From positions 130,559,626 to 130,623,625 of the forward strand of contig NC_092858.1 in NCBI RefSeq assembly GCF_032062135.1: a stretch of DNA of 64,000 bases. Direction: 5' to 3'. A program made the translations under genes and the position numbers. Source of the stretch: Pyxicephalus adspersus (Eukaryota; Chordata; Amphibia; Anura; Pyxicephalidae). Shown piece after piece: positions 22,618 through 33,080 of the stretch (positions within the stretch are counted from its first letter, which is position 1; every line of letters begins with the position of its first letter). The notes under the pieces were generated by a model. It saw only the letters and a program-made list of their open reading frames with translations, had not been told where the DNA came from and did not search any database.

Positions 22618-25600
22618 AAGCTCTCTGATAGACCATCACTGGGCCTCCTACGAGAGATGACTTCCCTTCGCTCCAAATTGAGGGCCCTGGAGCTGAGGAA
22701 GGTCAGCTGGATGATGCAGCGTACTAGACAGCTTTATTACCACAAAGGCGACAAGGCAGATACACTTCTGGCACGCAAACTGAGAGATATACAATCTAGT
22801 TTCACTCCTATGACCATTAAAGACGAGAAGGGGATATTAAGGTATGACCCATCACAAATAGCTTACCTGTTTGAAGATTACTACACCCCATATCACACAA
22901 TGCACCAGGCGCAGAGCTCCATGGGCTCAGCTTTACAAGCCATCATAGAAGCCTATTTAGCTGAACTGAATCTTCCCCAGTTGAAGACAGAACACCTGGA
23001 GCATCTTAATAGCCCCATTACTGAAGAGGAAATCTCCAAGGTTATTTCTCATCTCTCTTCACATAAAGCTCTTGGCCCAGATGGTTTGCCGTATTTATAT
23101 TACAAAACCTTCTTGCCTAATTTTTCTTCCCCATCTAGTGGACTTATTTAATGATTTTCTCCATGGTTAACCCATCCCGCCTTCCATGTCATGCTCCCAT
23201 ATTACTGTTATCCTCAAGCTGGGTAAGGATCCGACGGATTGTACAAACTACAGACCCATTTAATTACTGAACTCGGATCTTAAAATTTACTCCAAGATTT
23301 AGCAAACCGGCTTTCTAAATTTTTACCATTCTATGTACGAAGGGACCAAACGGGCTTCATCCCATACCATCATGCCAGTGACAATACACCCAGAGTAATT
23401 AATGGTATTGATATCCTCAAAAAACGCAAAACTCCTTCACTTGTCTTGATTTTGATTGTGGAGAAGTCATTTGACCGTCTCAGCTGGCCCTTCATGTTTT
23501 CTACGCCTACTAAAACGGGGTTCTCAGGCCCCTTTGTGGGAGCAATTCCCTCCCTTTACAGTTGCCCCTCGGCCTCTGTCAAATTGCCTCATGCCTCCTC
23601 TACAATGTTTTTCATCAAAAATGGGATGCCCCCTTTGCTCTTCACCCTCAGTATTGAACCACTGGTGGAGAGAGTACGCTCTAATCCCAATATTCAGGAT
23701 GTGTTCCAGTGAAGGGATCCCCCTATAAAATTTCACTATATGCGGATAATGTCCTTCTCACTCTTAAACAGCCCCTTACTACTCTCCCAAATTTGTGGAC
23801 AGAACTAAACGCTTTTAGCATTGTTTTGGGTTATAAGGTCAATTCCTCAAAGACAAAAGCCATGCTGGTATACATATACAACCCTTGCAACTCTCAGCAT
23901 TACAGGATAGTTATTCCTTCATGTGGCGGAACATTCTCTGAGTTACTTGGGAACTAAGATCACAGCTTCCTATAACCAACTGTATGTTAATAATTTCCCC
24001 CCACTGTTTCAGGAGATAAACAATTATTTAAATAAATGAAAAGGGCACTCACTGTCGCTTTTAGGAGGCATTGCATCTGAGAAAATGATACTTTTGCCCA
24101 AGCTTCTTTATTTATTTGATACTCTCCCAGTCTGGGTCCCCATTTTGACTTTGAAAAAATTGCAGGCTGGCCTTCTGAATTTTATTTGGGCACACAAGCG
24201 ACATAGATTATCCTGATCAGTGGTTTGTACACCCAAAGAATTGAGGGGTCTTGGGGCCCCAGACCTGGTTAAATATTATGTAGCAACTCACCTTTGCTAC
24301 TTGCCCTCATGGACTATGTTATCCTCTCCCAGTGTATGCTGAAAATTAGAGGAAGCTTGGATTGCCCCACTTCACCCTAATGTGTTGGTATGGAGCTCCT
24401 CCATGGTATTAACGGATAGACCCCTGTATTCCCTGATGGTGTTTGTGAGGAATATATGGAGAGCGTATAAGTCTAAGTATGGTCTCTCTTCCCAAGCCTC
24501 TATACTTACATCCATTATACACTCCCCTTTGCTACCCGATAGTTTAACTAGGAAATATGTAGCTTCCGTGAAGGGAAAGGGGGCTGTTTTATATTAGGCA
24601 TATTTTACACCCGGTGGAGAAAAGACTACTATCTTTTCAGGAGTTACAAGACAATTTTGACCTCCTACAAACCTCCTTTTTTGCATACTTGCAGATGAGG
24701 CATTATGTCCTTTCCCTTCAACAATCACTCAAATTTACCACACCTTTTTGAAAGAATTTGTGCCACCGGTCCTTATGCCAAACGTCTTATTTCCTCCATT
24801 TATCACCTCCTCCATGTGTTTGCACAGGGGGCTTCTGGCAAATTTGCCTATATGGGCAGCTGGGAAGCCGTTTTGGGCCATGTCCTAGACAGAGATGAAT
24901 GGTCCAAACTCTGAGAGGTGGCCAATTAAACCTCCATATGCACACTTTACAAAGAAAACTTGTACAAAATTTTGTTCCGGTGGTATCACACGCTGGATAT
25001 GCTGCACAGGCTGTTCCCAGCTTCAGATCCGCTTTGTTGGAGATGTGGATCCCAGCGTGGGACACTGGAGCACATTTTTTGGTTATGTCCCACTATGTAA
25101 AGCTATTGGGACAGGGTTAATAAGCTAATCACAGAAGTTACCCAGCAGCGGTTCCACCTTGACCCACTCTACCATCTACTGGGATTGCCCTTCACGGGCC
25201 CCCCCAAACCCACATCTAAGCTTATCACACATATTTTGGTAGCGGCCTGTACTTTATTCCCGGCCAAGTGGAAACCCACACAGCCCCCCTCTTTGGAGGA
25301 TTTACATGCTCGTGTCCAGGAGGTCCGTTTGATGGAATATCTTACCGCTCTCCTCAGAAATAATGTTGCTAAGTTTGAACAGGTCTGGAAATCTTGGGAT
25401 GCCTATTATGCCCATTTACAGGTTTAAAGTGTTGATTTGACTATGTGAGCTCCTTATTACTCATCATTCTGGTGACCCCCCCCCCCAGCTCATCCTTAAT
25501 GTCCTGTTTACACACTACCTGTTTATTTTTATTTTTGTTAATGTTTTGTGGATACTGGACATTCATCTTTTACTTTCTCACCATATGGGATTATACTGTT

Positions 25601-25793
25601 TGGTTTACATTTTGCTGCTATTTTTTAAACATGTTATTTGTATGATCCTTTTTGATGTACTGTTAATTATCCAGTATACTGTACATTATGTTCATGTTTA
25701 TATCTTGTGCTTTTTCTGTTTTTTCTGTAATTGTTTACGAAAATTCTTAATAAAAATCCAGTTTAAAAAAAAAAAAAGAAATGTCCTCAAAAG
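22601..25793 (+). mobile_element. 5'-truncated L1-type LINE inserted in mariner
   Basis: The insert (22618-25776) is flanked by the 17-bp direct repeat AGAAATGTCCTCAAAAG at 22601-22617 and 25777-25793, the duplication expected from target-primed reverse transcription. It ends with AATAAA near 25750 and a poly(A) tail. About 3.16 kb remain: the endonuclease region and ORF1 are missing, as is usual for 5' truncation. Family membership (L1/Tx1 group) is based on the ORF2 motifs described in the next entry. Confidence 0.93.
22657..25427 (+). pseudogene. L1-type ORF2 (reverse transcriptase) pseudogene
   Basis: The first open segment (22657-23151) has the region leading into the reverse transcriptase, T-E-E-E-I-S-K-V-I-S-H-L and K-A-L-G-P-D-G-L-P. 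After frameshifts the DNA still encodes N-Y-R-P-I, Q-T-G-F-I-P, F-D-R-L-S-W, N-G-M-P-P and, at 23739-23750, Y-A-D-N in place of the catalytic Y-A-D-D. The C-terminal zinc-knuckle-like motif C-x2-C-x8-H-x4-C is intact at 25035-25088. Several frameshifts and stops and the D-to-N change in the active site make it non-functional. L1 ORF2 normally nicks DNA and copies its own RNA into the nick. Confidence 0.88.
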
Positions 25794-26600
25794 GTTGTCC
25801 TTTCAGGTGTTTCTTCAAATTCTGGAACAGATAATAGTTCGAAGGGACCAGGTCAGGTGAGTAGGGGGGATGGTGCACCAACTGAAAACCCAGGGTGTTC
25901 AATTTGGCGGCCACAACAATTGACATGTGCGCAGGTACATTGTCCTGCATAAAAAGGATCCCTTTGATGAACGTTCCATGGCGTTTCGTCTTAATTGCCT
26001 CCTTCAGCTGGTACAGAAGGTTAGCATAATACTGTCCGGTGATACTAGAGCCTTGAGGTTGGTAGTCCACCAACAGAATACCGTCTTTGTCCCCATGACT
26101 TTTTTGGCTGATTTCTGGGTTCGGAATTTCTTCGGCCGCAGGGACCCGCTGTGGCGCCATTCTTTTGACTGTTCCTTGGTTTCAGGATCATAGATGTGGA
26201 GCCAGGTTTCATCCCCAGTCACTAACCTAGCCAAAAAGTCCTGTACAGCTTCAAAATGGGCCAAAACGGCTTTGGATGCTTCAGCTCGTTTCTTCTTCTG
26301 ATCACTGTTCAAACATTTTGGCACCCACTTCGCTGAAAGCTTGTGCATGTCTAGGATAGTGTTGATAACACACCCAACACGCTCCCGTGAGATGTCAAGT
26401 AACTGGGCTATCTTTTTTGCGGATATTCGCTGGTCCTCAATATTTAGCTCATGGACAGCATCGCAGGTTGCCTGGTCAGTTGAGGTTGGGGGGCGCCCAC
26501 TGTGGGGCTCATCTTCAACGGTGAAATGCCCAGCCTTGAAACAAGATATCCAAGTTTTGACAGTGCACAGTTACATACTAAGATATTAGGCTGTCATATG
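25794..26600 (-). pseudogene. Mariner transposase pseudogene, N-terminal and catalytic part
   Basis: The minus-strand frames 26348-26004 and 26160-25747 overlap, which marks a frameshift between them. The first contains V-T-G-D-E-T-W with the first catalytic aspartate (codon 26211-26213). The second contains M-Q-D-N-V-P-A-H with the second aspartate (25942-25944) and Y-S-P-D-L-V-P-S-N-Y-Y-L-F. In active mariners the N of P-S-N is the third aspartate. Here it is AAC at 25837-25839, exactly 34 residues after the second, so the spacing is DD34D but the residue is N. The upstream DNA-binding region is present to about 26600 but worn, with no clear start codon. The enzyme would normally cut and paste the element; this copy is frameshifted and lacks the third acidic residue. 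Confidence 0.9.
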
Positions 26601-26669
26601 CCCCCACACTCATTTTTCTATTTCATCTGGAAGGAGGCAAAGCCAGGAATTTCTTAGCACCCCCTCGTA

Positions 26670-27849
26670 GTTGCTACTCCATACATTATAAGGTAATACT
26701 TTTTATCGCTGAATACTTCCTACCATTCTGTTTATCATATGTTTTTTTGCTATCAATAATAACTAGATCTGTACCATTGTACTTATTGTACATATCAATT
26801 GCAAGCAACCTCCTACACATTTAAGTATCATCTGCTCAATTATCCCCTTTAGTTACATGCGTTACTAGTTATTTACGTTAATCATTAGAAATATAATTGG
26901 ATGCAACTTTAATAATATAATAAATAACCAATTCTTTATTGTATTATTTATTTATTTTTATAAACTACACCCTAGCTCTCCTATACATTCATTTATACAT
27001 TAAATATCCTTCATTGATCATCATGTAGATTAAGGATATAGTCATCTTTATACAATATCCCCATGTTAATAATCTTATTTTAGGAAATATCTTAAGAAAT
27101 TTGATTCTTAGTGTTTTTTACATGATTCATACTACATTACACTCTTCTTAAATATTTGATGAATTCAGGTCCTAATGTTGACCTCCCCTCTCTTCAACTC
27201 AGAATAAGGGGACGGACTAGTTTGATGTATTACTGTATTATTTGTAATATATATTATTTATTGTATTGTATTGTATTGTAAACTATAAATATAACCCACT
27301 ATTGCTTAGAAAACCCCGGCTTTTTCTATTTCTTCTTTTACTTTTTACCATATGGGACAAATTTAAGAGATCTTACTTTGCTTATTTACTGTTGACACAA
27401 CAGGGAAATTTTTTTTCACAAACTGCACTCCCCAAGAGCCATGATCTGCACACATTTTTAGTATTTATCTAAAAGACATCAGTAAATGTTGCAGAGTTTG
27501 TTTGGAAATCCTAACCAAAATTTTACCCTCAAGGGTTGGAGTATGATAGCCTGAAATGTAAGCAGTGGTCACTAGAATGTGTGTTTAAGGGCTGCACCAC
27601 CTGACAGTTGACACAGGATTATTATTCTGGTCTTCATCAGAGCACCCAGCAAGGGATCATCTGCTGGTAACCCCTGTGGCTACCGCCTGACTTTGCCGCG
27701 GGGAGAACATCAGGTTGTGGCCCCTAGGCTCTCCCCACCAGAAGTGAGTGGAACTGACAGATTCACTGTAAGACAGGGAGAGATAAGGAATCTCTACAGA
27801 GGGTGTAAGCAGCAGGCCATTGTTGAGACAGGAAGCTGGTAAGAAACAA
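26670..27849. other. Gene-free AT-rich stretch
   Basis: No gene. A short (TTGTA)n tract lies at 27261-27280. The segment 27590-27850 is GC-richer and probably part of the repeat that follows. Confidence 0.45.
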
Positions 27850-28130
27850 TATCAAGACCGTCCGAGGTCAGGACATCACCCCAAGTGAGAATCAAGGTCG
27901 AGTTGGTCCAAGGTCAGGGCAGGAGGAAGATAAGAAACAGGGTCAAGGTCAGGCTGAGGTAAGGTATCTGGAAATAAATAAGAGTACCGCTGGGTAAAGT
28001 TACAGGTAACATGCTGAGGATTTAGCAACCAGAGTGTAGAGCTACTAGAGGTGTAAAGAGGACCAGCAGCCAATAGCAGGACAGGATCATGACCTGGAAC
28101 GAATCTGCTCATTGGCAGGGGCACCAAGCA
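27850..28130. repeat. Dispersed repeat rich in AAGGTCAGG units
   Basis: Several 'GAGGTCAGG' / 'AAGGTCAGG' blocks, with 'GTCCAAGGTCAGGGCAGGAG'. The segment 44085-44185 has the same blocks (CCGAGGTCAGGGCAGGCAG), so both seem to be copies of one repeat that is more complete at 43960-44735. Confidence 0.5.
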
Positions 28131-29262
28131 GACCAGTTCTCCCTCACATTTTACAAGTAGAATAAGGGAACATGGGATATTTTACAGAGATAATGTTTCA
28201 TAACCCTTACAAGATGAAATGTTTCAATACTGGAAATACTGGATAATAATAATATTGTGCGCAAAAATTAGTTATACAAGTTATACTTCAGTTGCATTTT
28301 TATCATTCCTAGTAATACAATATTATAGGTTGGTTACACACAACTATAGTTTCCATTTGGTTGGCTTCCAGTAAAGCTTTAGCTGCAGCTACATTCTTGG
28401 GGTTTCCTTTTGTGGGGAAGAGAAGACGGCTGATGCAAAAATAGGATTTTATGGTACGTCTTGTTATCTTTTAGAAGAGCTGCATTCGAAGTAATGGTTA
28501 AAGTGTGGCCTTGAAACACACAGTGCTCACTTGTTAATAATGAATTGCTCCAGGTTCAAATTACACACATGTTCACAAGATTACTGAAGGTATGTGTAAT
28601 ATGCCCACTACATATTGTGCAACATATTATCTGTGTCTGAAAAGGCTTCATCTCTTCTTGGGTTCCAGGAAATTAATATTCTAGGAACAAATTATAAATA
28701 GCATTGGATAGTCTCTTGGTCATCCATGGTATGCAGAAATGAATGAACTGGTACTTTATGAAGCATGATATTTACTTTCATAAGAAATCATACAGAAATT
28801 TACACAATTTTATCTGGATTATTCATCCAATACATGCAGTACTGAAAGAATTATTAGATTAGTGTGAATATTACTTATGTAATTTTCTGGATATTAAAGG
28901 TAAAATTCTGAATATATACACAGTAAACATAACATAACCGTCTAAAATCTACTATTCTACTTTAACATAGTACCCTACACCTTCTGATGCATTGTGCACA
29001 TGCAGGTCCATTTCTAGAATTATTCATTAGTAAGCAAATGCTGCAGAACTGGGTCACTCAGAGCAGCCTATTTTATTTATGCAAGTGTTAGCATTAAGGG
29101 CAATGGCAGGACCTCAATAATTACTAATGACTATTTCCTTTATTCCTGCATGCCGGTCAGGTGCTTCCTTTTTTCATGGAAACAAAGTAAATAGTAAAGG
29201 CAGTAAAATGGACAGACTTTCTAAATATTCTATGTACTCCTAGTAAGGAACAACTGTATGTT
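28131..29262. other. Gene-free AT-rich stretch
   Basis: Nothing recognised on either strand. Confidence 0.45.
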
Positions 29263-29270
29263 GTATAGAG

Positions 29271-29578
29271 CAGGGACCCCCAACTCCTGGTGAGGCTGAC
29301 AGGTGGGCGGGGAGAGCACGGAAACCAGCAGTGATCCGCAGCTCTGGCCCGTGCACCCCCCAGCGGGGTCAGGAGAAGGCACCCACCTGAGTCGCGGACC
29401 ATGGCTTATGTACAGATCACAGGCTCAGGGCAGTGGGTGGGAGGTGGGTGTTTCTAGAGAGTTGAGAGGTTCTTGCATTATGACATCACTCAGGGGGAAG
29501 TTTCTACCTCTTTGAGTGACACAGTCCTGAGTCTGTAGATACAGTGGCCCATGAGCTCGAAAAGGTTGGGGACCACTG
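29271..29578. mobile_element. hAT-like MITE (CAGTGGTCCCCAACC type), copy 1
   Basis: Left end CAGGGACCCCCAACTCC at 29271; right end, read on the minus strand, CAGTGGTCCCCAACCTTTT. Flanking eight bases are GTATAGAG (29263-29270) and GCATAGAA (29579-29586), matching at six of eight, consistent with a worn 8-bp hAT duplication. GC-rich body with 'GACATCACTCAGGGGGAAGT' shared with the copy at 37935-38223. No transposase. Confidence 0.75.
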
Positions 29579-29586
29579 GCATAGAA

Positions 29587-29960
29587 CACCCTTGCACATC
29601 TGTGATATACAAGGAGATTTTAGGAGAGCGATCCAGATACCAAAAATGAATATGTTAACTTTTTGCTCTGACAAATTGCATTGTTTTTCTTTTTGTGACT
29701 CAATATAGAGTTCTATTCAACTATTTTCAATAAGGCAGACATAAGTGTCAGAAACAAAATATAGTCACACCTTGCTGGATCTTGAAAAGGAAATGTCCTG
29801 GTGTAGCTATAGGTATGTCCTTTTCTACCAATGTTTCTGATAAGTAGTTTTGCTGGAGTTGATGTCACATTTTCAATTCACACATGCTTTACAGACTTTT
29901 CAAGTTTTCTCTCCCTGTCTTTAAGTGTATGGGACCCTAACTGAGCAGTCAGACCCTATG
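29587..29960. other. Gene-free stretch
   Basis: Nothing recognised. Confidence 0.4.
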
Positions 29961-30178
29961 GACCTTATTTATTAAAGCTCTCCAAGGCTGGAGAGAATAC
30001 ACTTTCACCAGTGAAGCTTGGTGATCAAGCAAACCTGGAATGGATTTCTTCAATGTCATTTGCTATTTGCTAGCAAATGCTTTGAATCCTGGACCAGATC
30101 CATCCCAGGTTTGTTGGATCACCCAGCTTCACTAGTGAAAGTGTATTCTCTCCAGCCTTGGAGAGCTTTATTGAATCG
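29961..30178. mobile_element. Palindromic MITE, best-preserved copy
   Basis: The left arm (TTATTTATTAAAGCTCTCC, then 'AAGGCTGGAGAGAATACACT', 'TCACCAGTGAAGC') and right arm ('GCTTCACTAGTGAAAGTGTA', then TTCTCTCCAGCCTTGGAGAGC) are near-perfect reverse complements over about 85 bases, with a centre containing GCTATTTGCTAGCAAATGC. It has no coding capacity and could form a long hairpin if transcribed. Confidence 0.85.
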
Positions 30179-31464
30179 GTCAATGCAGGACACGGGGGGA
30201 CCATCTAATATGTCAGAAATATTGTGGTAAAAAATAGAGGGGAAATGTGTACAGTCACAGCAATGGGCCTTTTTATGCAGCTTGAAGGTCAACATAAGAA
30301 AAATGCTAATCTTTTAATATACAGCTCCCTGGGACTCTAAATTCCACTCGCAGTGTTACAGAATCTAAAGAAAAGGATATCAAGCTAGAAGAATAAATAA
30401 ACTTCACATTAGGCATGTGTCACTGTAACCAAAAATTACAGCTCTATTTTTATAGTTTTTGAGGAATAAAAAAAGGTTTTTCAGAAGTTGGAGTTTTTAG
30501 TGAAAAAAAATCACAACCAAAATATATCAAATAGGAATAAAACATTTGTACATTTTATTGACACATTTTCCACAATTAAAATGACATATTTATAAAACAG
30601 ATTAATTGAATTTGTTGCATTTAACTATCTCTTTAATTATTATCTACATATTTCACAGAAACCAATTCGCTTCCTTTTGAGAATAATGAGCAGGAAGTAT
30701 GTTACGGAAGAATAATGTAATTACATGTTACAATAATTATAATTAATTATGTATGTATGTATGTATGTATGTATATGCAGATATCAAACCCTTGAAAACA
30801 ACTCATTTTATGGCAACATAAACTCAACAGAGGGCAAAAAAGGGATGTCCCCAAGGCATCTTTCACATTCAAAAAAATATATAAATATATATATAAATAT
30901 TTTTAAAATTTAAATATGTTTTACATTTTTAAAATTTTTAAACTTTAAGATAATATAATATTAAATTGATTTTTTAAATCTATAGGTAATAATTCAACTC
31001 AGCTGGCCAAACACAATGACAGGAGCTCCACCTGACTAAGCTGTCATTGTTCAGCCAATCTAGGCACCTGCTTATAAGTCTATAAATGTTTTCACCAAAG
31101 ATTTCCCTGACTATTATCCAAAATCCACACCGTTTTCACATTGGATTACATTAGCAATGTATGAATCATAAGTAAAACATTATAAATTGGCCCCTAAAAC
31201 TTTAGATTTGCCCTTACTTGTCTTTGTGACAATAGTCCCCAGAAAAAAATAAATGGCTGAATCTTCCTAGCAAGATCACGGACTGTAAAAAAATGTGATC
31301 AGCACAAGTGTTTAACACTTCCCCACTCATCGAAAATGTTTTGCTTTTATGTATAATATAAGGTCATATGTCCTTTTTATCATCACACATTGCAATGAAT
31401 AGGATTATTTTTTTTATTGAAGTTATCTCTTTAATCATTGTTTCCTTACTTTATATTCTCTGCG
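30179..31464. other. Gene-free AT-rich stretch with (GTAT)n
   Basis: A (GTAT)n tract lies at 30751-30775 and an AT-only run at about 30872-30905. No gene. Confidence 0.5.
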
Positions 31465-31775
31465 GCAATAAGAACAGAATGGGAGTGTAGAGCTTCCTGT
31501 GATATGTGACGTGGGTATCCAAGACTGGCTGGTCCTGTGCATCCCCAATCTCAAGGCTTTTTACTACATTAGGGGGGAAAAAAGCCAATCTCACACATGT
31601 GCAGTGAGATCAATACTTGTTTTTCCCCCTTTACAACAGGCTATGTCACCCGATCTTGCACCTGCAAAGTATGAGATCTGGGGACGTGACCATAAGACGA
31701 AATAGGATGGTGGTGCCCGGAGCTCCTTCCGCACCAGGTGTATGTCGTATCTGTATTGTGTCTGGACAACATCTA
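31465..31775 (+). mobile_element. TTAA MITE, T2/Kolobok-like fragment, copy 5
   Basis: Contains the shared family blocks 'TGTGACGTGGGTATCCAAGA', 'CACACATGTGCAGTGAGATC' and 'GGCTATGTCACCCGATCTTG'. Neither TTAA end is clear, so it is treated as a fragment. Confidence 0.6.
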
Positions 31776-31811
31776 GCAGCAGTCAGCTATCATATTCCTA
31801 TATCATAAACC

Positions 31812-33080
31812 CTAGTAGCGAAGTTCCGTGGTCTGAATGTCCTGGTAAAAACGTTGTCCTTGTTCATCACTCACCTTGCTGAGATTATCTGGAAAGAACT
31901 CTAGATGGGAGTGCACGAAGTATGTTTTAGATGGCATGCAACAGCCCAGTTTTTGATATGAATCAATCAGATTCTGAACTCCTTCATTGTATGCAGAGTA
32001 ATGGCTACCCTAAAAGTTTTATAGCTCATCTGCTGAGATGGATTATTTAAAACCTTTATCCTGCAAAACAGACTTGATCTCTAGTCCTATAAATATCTAA
32101 TGCCTCATTTTTGTAGTACTTATGTTTGGAAATTTCTCAGCAAGGTACTGAAAATCATGTGAGTTTGATTCACCCATGGCCTTTACAAGGTTATTCATCT
32201 AGCCTAACTTGATATGGAGAGGTGGCAGAAATATTTTATGTGGATCAACTAAAGTTAGAAATTTGACACTGCTTCTTCCTGACTCATAGGTATTTTTTGG
32301 CCACCAGACTCGCTTGACATAATGTTCTACAAGAGCTCGGATATCCCAGAAGCACAGGAAACAGCAGTATTTGAGCTGCATTCCCATTAACATTCCAATC
32401 ACCTTTAGATCACCACAGGTACTTCATATGTGTGCTTTATACTGGATTGATTTAAGCAATAATTTTATGTTATCGTAGGATTCTTTAGATGAACAGAACA
32501 GGCAATCAGTACACTGGGCTTGGAGTTGCCATTATGCAGTAGGACTGCCTTAAGCTTCTTAGTAAGGAATCAATAAAGAGACGCCATTGAGAAGGAACAT
32601 ACTCTATTGTTGTCATGGCAATAGGACAATGAGGCACCAAGATATCAAGTTCATGTTCTGTAGTGAGTTAGTGAGAAGTTCTTGCTTCGTTTGGTGGTAC
32701 AGGAAACATTGGGCCTGATTTTTTATCGTCCTTTCTTCAAAGTCATTTGCTATTTGCTACCAAATGTTTTGATTCCTGGAGCAGATCCATTCCAGGTTTG
32801 CTGGATCACCCAGCTTCACTAATGAAAGTATATCCTCTCCAGCCTTGCTGAGCTTTAATAAATCAGGCTTATTATGAGGAACAGGCCTGATTGCAAAATG
32901 CAGGCTGGGATATATCATTTTATGCGTAGTTTTAGCTGAGAATCCAGCAAAAATAGCAATTGATTAGAGGGTCTCACGGTTAGCTAGCCATTGAAGTTGT
33001 AAATGGCATTCTTTCAGTCCCTTGGAACAAATGGTTCAGATCACATTTGGAGCCCAAGATTTATGTCATAATGTCATGAT
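31812..33080 (-). pseudogene. Fossil of a transposon-associated protein of unclear superfamily
   Basis: On the minus strand one frame runs from 32402 to the stop at 31812 with five internal stops and no frameshift. Its key blocks are K-Y-C-C-F-L-C-F-W-D, L-V-D-P-H-K-I-F-L-P-P-L-H-I-K-L-G and H-S-H-L-E-F-F-P-D-N followed by V-S-D-E-Q-G-Q-R-F-Y-Q-D-I. Further 5' (to about 32700, with one or two frameshifts) it encodes S-Q-W-R-L-F-I-D-S and L-L-H-N-G-N-S-K-P-S, and beyond a MITE, I-Y-P-S-L-H-F-A-I-R-P-V-P-H (32873-32930). These blocks match, in order, a family I know only as uncharacterised proteins repeated in many animal genomes, which suggests spread as part of a mobile element. The cysteine pairs could bind zinc. 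I cannot name the superfamily or its reaction. Confidence 0.7.
32710..32872. mobile_element. Palindromic MITE inside the unknown-family fossil
   Basis: Starts GGGCCTGATTTTTTATCG and ends 'GAGCTTTAATAAATCAGGCT', with the family motifs 'CCATTCCAGGTTTGCTGGAT' and 'GCTTCACTAATGAAAG' in the right arm. The left arm is shortened by deletion. It separates the A-I-R-P-V-P-H block from the F-P-V-P-P-N-E block of the surrounding pseudogene, so it arrived after that gene. Confidence 0.75.

Larger units (their letters stand above)
22405..26669 (-). mobile_element. Mariner DNA transposon, split by an L1 insertion
   Basis: Terminal inverted repeats match at both ends: CGAGGGGGTGCTGAGAAGTT from 22407 on the plus strand and CGAGGGGGTGCTAAGAAATT on the minus strand from 26667, continuing with the shared CCTGGCTTTGCC. 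Each end is flanked by TA (22405-22406 and 26668-26669), the usual mariner target. Removing the L1 and one copy of its 17-bp duplication leaves an element of about 1.09 kb, slightly shorter than the usual 1.3 kb. The transposase is on the minus strand and broken (see separate entries). This is a non-functional copy, older than the L1 inside it. Confidence 0.93.

Noticed and set aside
22657..23151. 164-codon frame as a host gene
   Set aside because: It is the start of the L1-type ORF2 remnant, inside an insertion with a target duplication and poly(A).
25445..25860. Hydrophobic frames resembling membrane proteins
   Set aside because: They lie in the T-rich 3' untranslated region of the L1 and its junction with the mariner.
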